This document shows positions 22,520 through 34,538 of a DNA stretch of 64,000 nt, piece after piece (within the stretch, counting starts at the first letter, position 1; every line of letters starts with the position of its first letter). Under the pieces are notes generated by a model, which saw only the letters and a list, made by a program, of their open reading frames with translations, searched no databases and was not told the origin of the DNA. This DNA comes from Solen grandis (Eukaryota > Mollusca > Bivalvia > Adapedonta > Solenidae): the NCBI GenBank assembly GCA_021229015.1, contig CM037781.1:64468839-64532838 (forward strand), read 5' to 3'. The translations under genes and the position numbers were made by a program.

Positions 22520-23985
22520 GAATGGTAGACAGCTAGAGTGTAAACTATGTGAAATGGAAACAGTTACTTATAAGTGTTTGAACAAGGTAAAGGGCCACAA
22601 CTCTTGATTTACTTTATCATCCACCTAAGTTTAACATAACCAAGATACCATGGATATTAATCAGGGGAACAGCTTTGTTAGTTTAATGGGTATTGCCCTT
22701 TACTCTGAATTCAACTGAGTATCCATAAATTACCTGCAACTCAATTATGAAAATCCTCAAATAAATACTTGCCCTAATGACATACTTTTTGACCCAGTGT
22801 GACCCAGTTTCAAACCCATCCAATATATTATGTACCAGTAGACCAAGATTGTGACCAACTTCAGTGAAGGTTGGGTCAAAAATATAGACTGTAAAGTGTT
22901 CACAAGGCTTTTATGACATGACTATTTGAGTTTCACTTCAACAGTATTTCAGTCATATAGCGACATCCACCTAATTACAAGTGGAGGAAGACCCCGAATA
23001 CACGGGGGCATCTGGGTAGAACCACCGACCTACCACAAGCCAGCTGGAAGGCTTCCTCACATGAAAATCCAAATGACCCTACCGGGATTCGAACCCACGT
23101 GGTGAGGGGCTGAGTGAGTGTTAAAGTCAGCAAATTTACCCTCTCAGCAACGGAGGTCCCAGTTTTTTTATGATTATTAGATTAGATTCAGTGACCTTGT
23201 TTTTGACCCCATGTGACCCATTACCAAATTATTTCATACATCATGAAGAGAAACATTCTGACCAAGTTTCATGGAGATTGAGCTAGTAATGTGAACTCAG
23301 TAGTGTTCAAAAGGTTTTCAAGAGATTTGCCATGGGACCTACTTTTTGACTTCACATGACATAACTTCAATCCCAACAGGGATCTCATAAAAACAAACAT
23401 TTTGACCCAGTTCCATCAATGTTGAGCCAAAAATGTGGCATTAAAAGTGATCATAATGTATTTTTAAACATATGCACTCTTGACCTATTTTGACCCTGTG
23501 TGACCCAGTTTCGAAATCATCTGAGATTACAGACAACCTGACCAAGTTCCATCAGACATCCTGACCTAATTCTAAAAAGACTAGGCCAAAAATGTAGCCT
23601 CTAGAGTGTTAACAAGTTTTATCCGAGATTTTTAATGATTTGACCTTGGGACCTCCTTTTTGACCCCATGTGACCCAATTTCATAAGTATCCAAAATATT
23701 ATGAAGACAAACATTCTGAAGTTTTATGAAGATTGGGCCAAATTTGGTGCATCCAGTGATCACAAGATTTTTCTGGTATTTTCTAACATTTGACCTTGTG
23801 ACCTACATTTTGACCTCAGATGATCCAATTCAAACTAATCAGATATCATGAAGACATACATTCTGGCCAAATTTAATGAAGATGGGCCACAAATAATTGC
23901 TGAAAACGGACAATGGATGACTGATGACGGACAAATACTGATCACAAAAGCTCATCCTAAGCACTTACATGCTCAGGTGAGCTAA
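22520..23985 (+). mobile_element. Helitron-like element, family E1, with nested SINE-B
   Basis: Repeated units with 'gacc(t/c)a.tttttgaccc', 'gtgacccagtttc', 'atgaagac' and 'attctgacc' occur at roughly 140-150 bp steps. It ends with GCTCAGGTGAGCTAA at 23971-23985 after the tract 'gatgactgatgacggac'. The left boundary is approximate. Confidence 0.6.
22921..23162 (-). mobile_element. SINE-B (tRNA-derived), full-length
   Basis: On the minus strand the head reads GGGACCTCCGTTGCTGAGAG (A-box region) and the B box is GGGTTCGAATCCC. The body follows (CCAGCTGGCTTGTGGTAGG), then a 3' region with TATATGACTGAAATACTGTT. The last segment resembles the corresponding part of SINE-A, suggesting a shared 3' domain. 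Confidence 0.8.
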
Positions 23986-24297
23986 AAGCAAGCACTGGTT
24001 CTCGGTCAACTCGCGATAGAACGAAGAAGCACCGGACCACGCAATTACTTTGTTGGATAGAATCTTTCGTTCCATTCAAACTTAATTCCATTGAATCTTT
24101 TATACATTGAATGAAGAACAATTTCTGCTGGGACCTGAGACTAACTTCGCACAACACTGTCATTTCTTTCCATCGAATTGAATGTACATAATATGATGTA
24201 ATCACACTTTACCAGGTCATAGATGAGTACAAAAAATCGTATAATTTTTATAGAACTTTCCCTTCCTACCTTGTCTTCATGTGTTTGTTTCTTATTC
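23986..24297. other. No recognised feature
   Basis: An 82-residue minus-strand frame (23957-24205) has no recognisable motif and overlaps the E1 end, so it is not called as a gene. Confidence 0.4.
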
Positions 24298-24512
24298 TGC
24301 CACACTGCAGTATCATGCCTTAGACATGAGGCATTATACTACTCCCAGTCACATTATCGTGACACCAGGTCAACAGTCCTCAGGAACTACCCTTATATGC
24401 TGAGAGCCAAGCAAGGAAGCTATACAAGTACCATTTTTTACAACTTTGGTATTTTGCGGCCGGGGATCGAACCCATGACCTTCCGGCTCTAATCAGACTT
24501 GGCCACCATGCA
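24298..24512 (-). mobile_element. SINE-A without its tail
   Basis: Body ('cactgcagtatcatgcc', 'agtcacattatcgtgacacc', 'agtaccattttttacaac'), B box in reverse (GGGGATCGAACCC) and a damaged head ('cttggccacc'). Confidence 0.8.
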
Positions 24513-25228
24513 TGACCGATCTGTCTTCATGTAATGTATGTCATGGACAGGACGTGACATAACAAGCTTGATTTCTATATATAGCCACCTCTTCTATGAA
24601 GCAGGGATATGCAATCTAATTATCACATCAATTTACTGACAAACAAATTAGGTTTAAATGGCTTCTTCCTCAGAAAATATTTAAAAGCTGAACACAAAAA
24701 AGTTAAAACTGTTAAACTGCATAATCAAACAGAAAAAAAAATGAATATAAAAATGTCAGAATGTCGGTTATATTAGTATAACAATGAATAGCATCTTAAA
24801 CCATCACCTCATGTAGACTCATTTTGACACACTGGCAAATAGAGCAACAGCTCTAAGCAGCTGCCTACTCAGGGTTTCCCCTGTGTGCACATACAATATT
24901 GTAGCTCAGATTCTACACAATCTGCATGACAAAGAAAAATCAATTGTTTCATATAAATTTAAAGTTCACTATATCAATATTCATAAAGTAAAGGGTTAGA
25001 TTAACAAAACTTATGTACACTAGTCTACATGAAATACTAGACTAGAAGGGCGCAAGGAAAAATATTAAGCAACAAAGCAGGGTTTTCCCTGACGCACAAA
25101 TCATGCGTCTCAGACGCATTATCTGAACGTTGGACCCCCAAAATAAAATATTGTGCATCTGCCTGGACGCAATCTCAATTCAGCGTTTGTCCATTTTTTC
25201 TTTAAAAGATATGGATATTTTAAATTGA
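24513..25228. other. No gene; fragment of the piggyBac-like MITE end
   Basis: The piece 'catgtagactcattttgacacact' near 24809-24833 matches the subterminal region of the MITE copies. The rest is unrecognised. Confidence 0.4.
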
Positions 25229-25262
25229 AAAAAAAAAAAAGAAAAAAAAAAAAAAAAAAAAG
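25229..25262 (+). repeat. Poly(A) tract
   Basis: About 33 A with one or two G. It directly precedes the zinc-finger fragment on the + strand. Confidence 0.85.
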
Positions 25263-25268
25263 GCTAGT

Positions 25269-25467
25269 CCTAAAAGTAAACGTATTAAATATTCAAAATC
25301 ATTTCAATCTGCTTGGCTAAAGCAGTTTTCTTGGTTGGAATTTACTGATGACCGAATGCACTGCAACCCGTGTATCAAAACAGGCCAAGACAATCCATTC
25401 GTAAAGGGATGCGTAAATTTCGCAAATCAACGCTTGAGAGGCATGAAAAGTCAAAAGACTTAAAAGT
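25269..25467 (+). pseudogene. TTF/hAT-type zinc-finger exon fragment, frameshifted
   Basis: The frame from 25269 reads FQSAWLKQFSWLEF, then MHCNPC and NPFVKGC. It shifts by one base near 25412 into the other frame, which reads KFRKSTLERHEKSKD. Together these follow the pattern 'W..x.FPWL...M.C..C...N.F..GC..F...L..H..S..H' of TTF-type zinc fingers found in ZNF862-like and hAT-transposase-related proteins: two Cys, then Cys, then His. The last His of the pattern is missing, and the frame then ends in AT-rich sequence before the assembly gap. It may be a decayed transposase/ZNF862-like piece, or an exon whose neighbours lie in the gap. Broken as it stands. Confidence 0.5.
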
Positions 25468-25559
25468 AAAAAAAAATAAAACAGCTTCATATATATACAA
25501 TGTTCATTTTTCTATGCTTACATCAGTATATCACTGTATGTTTGTACCTGTTATGTGGC

Positions 25560-25659
25560 NNNNNNNNNNNNNNNNNNNNNNNNNNNNNNNNNNNNNNNNN
25601 NNNNNNNNNNNNNNNNNNNNNNNNNNNNNNNNNNNNNNNNNNNNNNNNNNNNNNNNNNN
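25560..25659. other. Assembly gap (100 N)
   Basis: Exactly 100 N, a conventional length for a gap of unknown size. Everything across it is uncertain in distance. Confidence 0.98.
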
Positions 25660-26352
25660 GACTTAAAAAAAAAAAAAAAATATCAAATTGCAATTGATGG
25701 GCTATATCTTGATTATGTTTTTTTGTTTTTTGTCGAATGTTGACTGTTTCCAAAATAAGCACAAGACAAAAATCCGTATTTGCAACACTATGTAGCTAGC
25801 GAGCAGTTTGCAAGCCTTGAAAAATTCACACGCAGCGCCACATTTTAGACCATCTAAAAACTGCATTGCTATGCTAACGATATTCATATTGCATCAGTTT
25901 GTAGGCTGGGATGTTACCTTTCAAAATATCACCATAGTTCGAAATTCCAGGAATTTATGGCAAAACTACGGAAGCCCAAACACGCCAAAATCGCTAAATA
26001 CGTTTAACTACGTTACAGGTGTCGAAAGGATATAGCACTATACAAATATTCAATACTTCTTCCTACTGATGCTAAAATTAAACAAGGTTACAACTGAGCT
26101 GGAGTGATGAAATTCTATGTGTGATGAAAGTTAGAAACATACATTTGAACACTGTTTCATTTTTCTTTCATGTCATATGACATACATTGTAGTATAAATT
26201 TTGTATGTAAACTACATGTGCAAGATATGGGCGGACTTTTATTAAAATTCACAGAATGTGTTCTATTTGTGCTGTTTTATATAGAAATAGAGGAGATAGA
26301 AAGTTGCAATTTGGACAGATTATCTATTATGTCATCTTCTATATATACTATA
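25660..26352. other. No recognised feature
   Basis: AT-rich DNA after the gap, without repeats that I recognise. Confidence 0.4.
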
Positions 26353-26365
26353 TAAAGCAGATGTT

Positions 26366-26405
26366 GCAGAAAGTCCTATCATTCGTTTAAACGAATGACA
26401 TCTAG
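26366..26405 (+). mobile_element. Helitron-like 3' terminus (hairpin + CTAG) of family F455
   Basis: GCAGAAAGTCCTAT, the perfect hairpin ATTCGTTTAAACGAAT (26381-26396), GACAT and CTAG (26402-26405), followed by TTATTATT. A hairpin a few bases upstream of CTRR is the classic Helitron 3' end. The same layout recurs at 31933, 34538, 38632 and 42117. Confidence 0.65.
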
Positions 26406-26415
26406 TTATTATTAT

Positions 26416-29400
26416 TCTTTTTTTCCAACCTTTTCATGTTGTTATTTCATTAAGTTGCTGAAGGTCTAGGACAAAGAAATTCTATCAACAGACACCTGAA
26501 GCAATGGCATTTTGGAATATATTAAAATTTTTTCATATCGTCACCGTGAAATAAGCTACAAAAGTTTGTACGCGGTCCAGAGCCATTATTGATAAACCGA
26601 TTTTCATTAAATTTTCACAGAATGTGTATATTAAGTTCTAGTTGTGCATCCCGGTGTCCGTTTCTCAAAATTCGAAATTGCCAAGGTTCTATAGCGAATC
26701 CAAGATTCGAACCAAGGTCGTAAATTTTCAAATGCTTATAAAATCAGTCTATTTGAGATAGAAAGTTGATATTTGGTCAGTATGTAGGTCTCTCGGAGTC
26801 TTAAAAATATTTTGAAAATTTGCATAATATGACGTCACGTGACATCATTATATGAAAATATATTACTAACATTAACAAGATTATTTCTATATGTTAAAAT
26901 GGTCGAAGAGCAATAAAAATTTAATGACATATGTTTCACACGATATAATTTCTATTTCAATAATTTTTATAAGCATATGACGTCATATGACGTCACACTT
27001 GACATATTCTACAAATGTTTGTACGCGGTCTACAGCCATCACTTATAAACCGATGTTCATAAAATTTTCACAGGATGTGTATATTAAGATCTAGTTGTGC
27101 ATCCCGCTATCCGTTTTTCAAAATTCTAAAAGACCATGGTTCTTTGGAGAATCCAAGATTCGAACCGAGGTCGTTAATATTCAAATGCTTATAAAATCGG
27201 TCCCATATGAGATAGAATATTGATATTTGAACATTGTGTAGGATTATGGATGACTGAACGATTTTGTGAAAAAGAACGTCAGATGACGTCAATACATGAA
27301 AATCTATTTCTAATATTTACAAGAAAATTTCTATATGTTAAAATGGTCCATGGAAATGGAAATTATATGACATTTTGCTTCAAATGTTGATATTTTTAAT
27401 TCTACAGTTTTCATATGCCTATGACGTCATATGACGTTACACTTGCCAGATGCTACAAAAGTTTGTACGCGGTCTACAGCCATTGTTTATGAACCGATTT
27501 TCATAAAAGTTTCACAGAAAGTGTATATTAGGTTATAGTTGAGCATCCCGGTGTCCGTTCTTCCAAATTCAAAAATGCAAAGGTTTTATGGCGGATCCAA
27601 TATTCGAACCATTGGCGTCAAATTTTAAATACGTATAAAATCGTTTCCAGATTAGTTAGAAATCTAATATTTGGAAAGTAAATAAGTCTCCAAGAGTGCT
27701 TTACATTCTCTGAAGATGAACGTCATTTGACGTCATATGACGTCATAAGGTCAAAAATTATTTCTGATATATAAGCGTAAATTTAATATGTTGTTAACTT
27801 CCCAGGACCATGAAATATTATGGTATATACTTTAGAAATGCTTTAAAATGCAATGTAATTCATATTAATTTGACGTTATATCACATCAGATTTGACGTCA
27901 GGACAAAAAGGTTTTACGCGGTGTACAGCCATTATTTTTGGACTGATTTTCAGCAAATTTCAAAGAATGTATATGTAACGCTCTAGTTGTGTATCCCGGG
28001 TCCTGTTTTACAAATTCGAAAAGACGAAAAGGCAATGGTTGTATGGCGAATCCAAGTTTCGAAACATTGACGTCAAATTTCAAAAACATATAAAATCGCT
28101 TCGAGATGATTTAGAAAGTTGATATTTGGACTGAATTTTAGTCTTTAAGACTTATTTATATTCTGTGAAGATTAACGTTATTTGACGTCATAAGGTCAAA
28201 AAGAATGTTAATATATCTACGCGTTAATTTCTATATGTTGCAAAGTTGCAAGGAGCATGAAAAAATTACTTGATATATTTAAGATACTTAATATTTCATT
28301 TCATTGATTTTCTTATGCCTATGATGTCATGTGACATCAAACTTGACGTTGTCTAAACACTCTTGTACGCGGTCTACAGCCATTATTACAGGATGGAATT
28401 CGAATTGTAAGCGTTTTAAATAAATTTGATTTGTAACATAGATTATAAAAATAGTCCAAGTTAAATAAATCGATATAAAAAAATGATTTTCAGTTACTTT
28501 TGCCATTTCCTCCAAGTTAAACGGTTTATTTATCAAAGTTCATTTAAGTTATGGCCATACAAAAGCAAGTTAAAGGCTGCAATTTTATATCCTCTTACTT
28601 TTTTTGCTTTTAAGTATTTGACAAATGTAAATTTTTTTTTTTTCAAATTAGAACAGGTTATCGACAAGGCAGCAGCATGAAATTTCAACAGTATGCACAG
28701 TGACTTTGGCGCTTTTGATTGCAGAATATTTTTTCTTCATGTGATCTCACGTGACCTCAGGGTTGAAAAAAGGTACCAAAGCTTGTACGCGCTCTACAGC
28801 CGTCATTTCTTAACCAATTGACTTGATTTTTTTCACAGAATGTATGGATTGGGACTTAGTTGTGCAGGATTATATACATTTTGCAACATTCAAAAAGACC
28901 AAGGATCTATGGCTGAACCAAGTTTCGAACTTTGGACCTGAAAATTTATTTAAGTATTACGAAGCTTTCAGATAAGCTAGAAACTTCAAATTTGGACAGA
29001 ACATGTGTCTTATCAATTTCTTACAGCTCTGAAAAGACTGACGTCGTATGACGTAAAATGACGTCATGACGCGTTAACAAACTTTTAATCCAAAATGTAG
29101 AGTTTTTTAGCACTACATGCCTTAACTTTTGACCGATTTGCATAAAATTTTCACTGAATGTGCAACATAGCATCTCATTTACCTCAGTCACTTCCGTTTT
29201 CGGAAAATCGTAAAGGTCAAGGTCATATGTCAGTTGTTGTTGTTTTTTTTCGGCAAGGTGTATCTCAAAAACGAGAAAGATTCTACCTGGACACTGTGAA
29301 TAAAATCTGTAGTGATTTGAAAGACCTTTCAGGTGATATTTAGTTTTTGAAGATCGGGGTTGAATTGGTTGAGTTATGACAGATAGGCGGAAAGTGTACT

Positions 29401-29665
29401 TTTGACGCAATTGAAACGCTGTAGTTTCATGAACTTTGAGTCAAAAATTATGATTTCTTCAGAATTAACACTCTGTAAAGTGCAGTGATGTATACTGCAA
29501 GGATTATTTGTTTGGTCACGTGATTATGACGTCATGCAAACTTAAGCAAGAAATATTAAAAAATTCATATAAAATCGGCAAGTCAATGTATGAAGTTGAA
29601 ATTTGCTGAACTGCCGTAGAATACGGTGTGCAGAAAGACCTATTGGGTTTGTTCTGTCTTTTATT
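26416..29665 (+). mobile_element. F455 block I: six diverged ~450-bp units plus tail module
   Basis: It starts TCTTTTTTTCCAACC after a TTATT run. The landmark 'tacgcgg/c...cagccat' recurs near 26580, 27033, 27477, 27926, 28377 and 28797 (spacing about 420-454 bp). Each unit carries 'gaatccaagattcgaacc', 'aaatcg...agatagaaagttgatatttgg' and ATGACGTCA pairs. Units are clearly more diverged than those at 38.6-42.1 kb. A tail module with 'cacttccg.ttt.cggaaaat' and 'aaggtcaaggtcat' follows near 29180. Non-coding; the reading frames found here have no motif. Confidence 0.75.
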
Positions 29666-30905
29666 ATTATTATTCTTTTTTTCCAACCTTTTCATGTTGT
29701 TATTTCATTAAGTTGCTGAAGGTCTAGGACAAAGAAATTCTATCAACAGACACCTGAAGCAATGGCATTTTGGAATATATTATTTTTATCTTCACAGGAC
29801 GTCACATGACGTCAGAACTATAAATAACTACTATGTGTCCTATTGATTTCTTTCAGTTCTGAGAAGATTGACGTCGTATGACGTAAAATGACGTCATGAC
29901 GCGTTATCAAATTTTTATCCAAAATATACGGTTTTTTAGCACTGGAAGACAAAGTTTTTGACCGATTTGCATAAAATTTTCACTGAAGGTGCAACATAGC
30001 CTCTTATTGTCATCAGTCACTTCCGCTTCCGGAAAATAGCTAAGGTCAAGGTCACATGTCAATTATCGTTTTTTTATTCGGCCTTAAATATCTTAAAAAT
30101 GAAAAATATTTTATGGAGACACTATGCGTATAATTTGTAGTGCTTTGAAATGCCTTTCGGACGATATATAGTTTTTGAAGATCGGGGTTGAATCAGTTGA
30201 GTTATTGCAGAAAAACAAAAATGCTGCAACCCTAAGCGCACTTAACTACTTATATCTCGATAATTATTGATTTTTGTTAATAAGAGTATGAATATAATTT
30301 GTAGATCAATGCCCGGCCGTTCTTTTGGTGTTTAAATTTCAAAGATTGACCTAATATTCATTAAGTTATAAGGAAAAACAAAACGATATGAACCTATTTA
30401 TCCCCGATTTTTGCCGTATGCTCAAGGTTTAAACGCCCGTAGCTACAAAGTGTTTAAAGATACATACAATTATGAAGCGAGGGAATTGTGGGAAATGAAA
30501 AGACCTTTCTAACGGTACCTAGCTTTTTAAAATTGGACTTAATATAAGGAAGTTACATGAAAACTAAGAATGCAGTGAAACCGTTCTTTCATGCACTCCC
30601 GCAATAAGTCCCGATCACTTGATTCCTTTTTTTCGAAGAAACTAATGATTTTTTAAAAATAACATACAATTTTTTTTATTTTATTTTTTTTTTGCATGAT
30701 GTAATGTGGTTCTAATGATATGCAGATTTTAATGATCGGACCATAAATTATAAAGTTATTTGTCGAAAGGCAATAATAGACATGAAAATCTTTTTGCCGA
30801 TTTTTGCCGTTTCTTTGAAAAATAACTTTCTATATCTTAGAGCACGTAACAGAAAAGTTGAAATATGAAACACGTGAAATCTTGGAAATATAAAGGCCTT
30901 TGTTT
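29666..30905 (+). mobile_element. F455 block II: 5' end joined to tail modules
   Basis: It opens with the same TCTTTTTTTCCAACC start and about 120 bp identical or near identical to block I. It then passes directly into the tail modules ('cacttccgcttccggaaaat', 'tatctcgataattattg', 'cgatttttgccg'), so the 455-bp units are deleted. Its tail part closely matches 42.5-43.97 kb. Confidence 0.65.
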
Positions 30906-31640
30906 TTAGCTCACCTGAGCACTTGTGCTCCGGTGAGCTTTTCTGGTCGCCTTTTGTCCGTCGTGCGTCGTCAGTCGTCCGTCGTCAACAATTGCTTGTG
31001 AACACTCTAGAGGCCACAGTTTTGGCCCAATCTTCATGAAACTTGGTCAGGATGTCTGTCTACATGATATCTCGGATGAGTTTGAAATTGGGTCATGTGG
31101 GGTCAAAAACTAGGTCACCAGGTCAAATCTTAGAAAAACATTGTGAACACTCTAGAGGCCACAGTTTTAAACCCAATCTTCATGAATCTTGGTCAGGATG
31201 TCTGTCTACATGATATCTCGGATGGTTGAAATTGGGTCATGTGGGGTCAAAAAATAGGTCACAGTTAAAATTTAGAAAAACATTTGATCACTCTACAGGC
31301 CACAGTTTTGGCCCAATCTTTATAAATTTTGATCAGGATGTTTGTCTACATGATATCTTGCATGAGTTTGAAAATTGGGTCACGTAGGATCAAAAACTAG
31401 GTCACCAGGTCAAATCTAAGAAAAACTTGTGAACCTCTAAGGCCACAGTTTTAGCCCAATCTTCAAATTTGTCAGGATGTTTTCTAATATATTTGATGAG
31501 TTGAAAATGGTCAGAGAACAAAAACTAGGTCACCATCAAATCTTAGAAAAATCTTGTGAATACTCTAGAGGCCTACATGTTTGTCCCAGTCTAAATTAAA
31601 ATTGATATTAGGTCAGGAGTTATGCCCCTTTTAATATTGA
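30906..31640 (-). mobile_element. Helitron-like element, family E1, minus orientation
   Basis: The end at 30906-30938 reads TTAGCTCACCTGAGCAC, then TTGTGCTCCGGTGAGC. On the minus strand this is a hairpin arm followed by CTAA. After the 'gtccgtcgtgcgtcg' tract, tandem units of about 145 bp follow (starts near 30996, 31141 and 31281) with 'ctctagaggccacagttttg' and 'catgatatctcggatgag'; they decay to the right. It sits in the same flanking sequence as the copy at 43971. Confidence 0.7.
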
Positions 31641-31933
31641 AAAAAGCTAGATTTCACATTGTCATTGTCACTTTAAAATTAAAATTATAACTGAAAACAA
31701 AGAAACATATTCCCTTTTGAATGCAATGACTTTAAAATTTAAATTATGTTATATGACATCACAGATTTCCTCTGCTATTTTTTATGTTTGCACTCTACAG
31801 CTATCAATTCGGGACGGATTTTCTTCAATTTTTGAAGATGGTGTATTTCAGAAAACTCAATAAGTATGATCAGGTTTGACATGGTTTGCAGTGCAGAAAG
31901 CCCTTTCTTTTGTCCAGAACAAAAGAAGTCTAG
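31641..31933 (+). mobile_element. F455-type element end with hairpin and CTAG
   Basis: It ends GTGCAGAAAGCCCT, then the hairpin CTTTTGT...ACAAAAG, then AAGTCTAG (CTAG 31930-31933). Confidence 0.6.
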
Positions 31934-31985
31934 TTATTAGGGCTTTCTGCTTTTCACAGAAAGACCTATTGGGTTTGTTCTGTCT
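31934..31985 (+). mobile_element. 5' terminus of a Helitron-like element abutting the previous CTAG
   Basis: TTATTAGGGCTTTCTGC, loop, then CAGAAAGACCTATTGGG: a hairpin whose outer arm GGGCTTTCTGC is the inverse of GCAGAAAGCCC at the 3' ends. The end-to-start joint marks a head-to-tail insertion into TTATTA. Confidence 0.6.
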
Positions 31986-32650
31986 TTTATTCGGCGTAGC
32001 TGTATAATTTCGATTTCAACTCGCATCTTAAACCAATCAAATGTACGCTAACAGCGGTAAATAATTCTAAGCTGAATAAAAGGACTCCTGTTATTGGTTA
32101 ACGCATCGTTATGGACTATAAAATTACTGTAAATAAGGGGTGCAGCTTGTATATATCATTCAGCTTGGTGTTATTACTTTTCTTTTTGATGTAAACATGA
32201 AAGTGATTTCAGTAAGTTAAATACAATCCTTTTCCTTCAATTGAGGAATGCTACTTTGTGAAAATGATTTAAAACAACAAAAAAGAATCCACCGTGTTAT
32301 GACATGAAACCCCTTAATTACTATGTATATTGAATTCTTCCAGCCTGCCGAGATGCTCTCATTGAAAATTAATTCGCCAAAACCAAAACAACTAATAACG
32401 ATTTTATATCATAATTGTCATATGCAATAATGATATGAACAAATATCACACAAGCCTATTTACAGATATAATTTTTTGTATTACCGTCCATAAATAAGTA
32501 TATTTCATAGAAAAAATACTGAACTATTTCTAGAGCGTACTAAATTGTTGTACGTCGGTCTTTCGCGCGCTTTTCCTCGGAATGTTCTAGAAGACTGGAA
32601 ATCTCGTTTTTCTTTCATCCTACGCCGAATATCTTTTTTAAAGATATTTC
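31986..32650. other. Interior of unknown origin between element ends
   Basis: Not matched to another part of the window. It contains TATAAAATTA near 32117 and a short GGCGTAG / CTACGCC inverted pair at its edges (31993 and about 32620). I recognise no gene. Confidence 0.4.
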
Positions 32651-32850
32651 TTGTTATTAGGACTTTCTGCCCTTTCGGCAGAAAGTCCTATTGGGTTTGT
32701 ACTGTTTCTTCTTCTTCTGCTTCTTCTTATTAGGACTATCTGCCTACAGGCAGAAAGTCATATTGGGTTTGTACTGTTTTTTTATTATTAGGGCTTTCTG
32801 CTTTTCGCAGAAAGACCTATTGGGTTTGTTCTGTCTTTTATTATTATAAT
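32651..32850 (+). mobile_element. Three stacked 5' termini of Helitron-like elements
   Basis: Starts near 32656, 32729 and 32785 each read TTATTAGG(A/G)CT.TCTGC, loop, GCAGAAAG.C(C/A)TATTGGG, then TTTGT(A/T)CTGT. The loops and hairpin stems differ slightly, showing related but distinct subfamilies. Only the last runs on into an F455 body (TCTTTTTTTCC near 32852). Confidence 0.7.
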
Positions 32851-34538
32851 TCTTTTTTTCCAACCTTTTCATGTTGTTATTTCATTAAGTTGCTGAAGGT
32901 CTAGGACAAAGAAATTCTATCAACAGACACCTGAAGCAATGGCATTTTGGAATATATTACTTTTATCTTCACATGACGTCAAATGACGTCAGAACTAAAA
33001 ATAGCTTCCAAAGTTTGTACGCGCTGTACAGCCGTCATTTATGGACGGATTGTCATGGAATTTTCACAGAAGTTATATATTAAGACCTCATTGTGCAGGA
33101 TTATATAGGTTTGCCAAGATTCGAAAGAACTAAGGTTCTATGGCGAATCCAAGATTCGAACCAAGGACGTCAAATTTCAAATCTATATAAAATCGATTCT
33201 AGATGAGATAGAAAGTTGATATTTGGCAAGATTATATGTCTCTGTGTTTCCTTTGCATTTTGTAAAGATGAACGTCATATGACGTCATATGACGTCATCA
33301 AGTTGTATAGAATTTCCGATTTCTTGATGTCAATTTACTCATGTTGCAAGGGTTCATAAACAATGGAAATTAAAAGTCCTTTGTGGGTGATCATGTTCAT
33401 TTTGATCCAATGTTTAAAATTTTCATAAGACGTCACATGACGTCAGAACTAAAAATAGCTACCAAAGTTTGTACGCGCTGTACAGCCGTCATTTATGGAC
33501 GGATTGGCATGGAACTTTCACAGAAGTTATATATTACGATCTCATTGTGCAGGATTATATAAGTTTGCCAAGATTCGAAAAAAGCAAAGGTTCTATGGCG
33601 AATCCAAGATTCGAACCAAGGACGTCAAATTTTAAATATGTATAAAATCGTTTCTAGATGGGATAGAAAGTTGATATTTGGCGAGATTATATATCTCTGT
33701 GTTTCCTTTGCATTTTGTAAAGATGAACGTCATATGACGTCATCAAGTTGTATAGAATTTCCGATTTCTTGATGTCAATTTTCCTCATGTTGCAAAGGTT
33801 CATAGGCAATGCAAATTAAATGTCCTTTGTACATAATCAGGAACATTTAGATTCAATGTTTAAAATTTTCATATGACGTCACATGACGTCAATACTAAAA
33901 ATAGCTTCCAAAGTTTGTCCGCTCTGTACAGCCGTCATTTATTGATAGATTGGCATGGAATCTTCACAGAAGTTATATATTACGACCTCATTGTGCAGGA
34001 TTATATAGGTTTGCAAAGATTTGAAAGAACTAATGTTCTTTGACGAATCCAAGATTCGAACCAAGGACGTCAAATTTTAAATACGTATAAAATCGTTTCT
34101 AGATGAGATAGATATTTGATATTTAGCGAGCTTATACGTCTCTGTGTTTCCTTTGCATTTTGTAAAGATGAACGTCATATGACGTCATCAAATTGTAGAG
34201 AATTTCCGATTCCTGAATGTCAATTTACTCATGTTGCAAAGGTTCATAGACAATGAAAATTTAATGTCCTATGTAGGTAATCATGAACATTAAGATTTAA
34301 TGACTTAAATTTTCATATGACGTCACATGACATCAAAACTTAAAAAAGCTACCAAAGTTCATCCGCGCTGCACAGCCATCATTTATGGACGGATTGGCAT
34401 GGAATTTTCACAGAAGTTATATATTACGACTTCAATGTGCAGGATTATATAGGTTTGCCAAAATTCGAAAAACACCAGGTTTGTCATGGTTTGCAGTGCA
34501 GAAAGCCCTATCTTTTGTTCAAAACAAAAGAAGTCTAG
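32851..34538 (+). mobile_element. F455 block III: four ~450-bp units with 3' hairpin and CTAG
   Basis: The landmark CAGCCGTCATTTAT(G/T)GA begins at 33029, 33483 and 33929, with a variant at 34373. It ends with GCAGAAAGCCCTAT, the hairpin CTTTTGTTCAAAACAAAAG (34512-34530) and CTAG at 34535-34538. It corresponds closely to about 40.6-42.1 kb. Confidence 0.75.

Noticed and set aside
29021..29410. 129-residue minus-strand frame
   Set aside because: It lies in F455 tail modules, which are repeated elsewhere with stops; no domain seen. The same holds for 42424-42750.
32110..32240. TATA-like sequence followed by ATGAAAGTGATTTCAG and GTAAG-like text
   Set aside because: The frame is only a few codons long and the region is flanked by mobile-element ends; not enough for a gene start.
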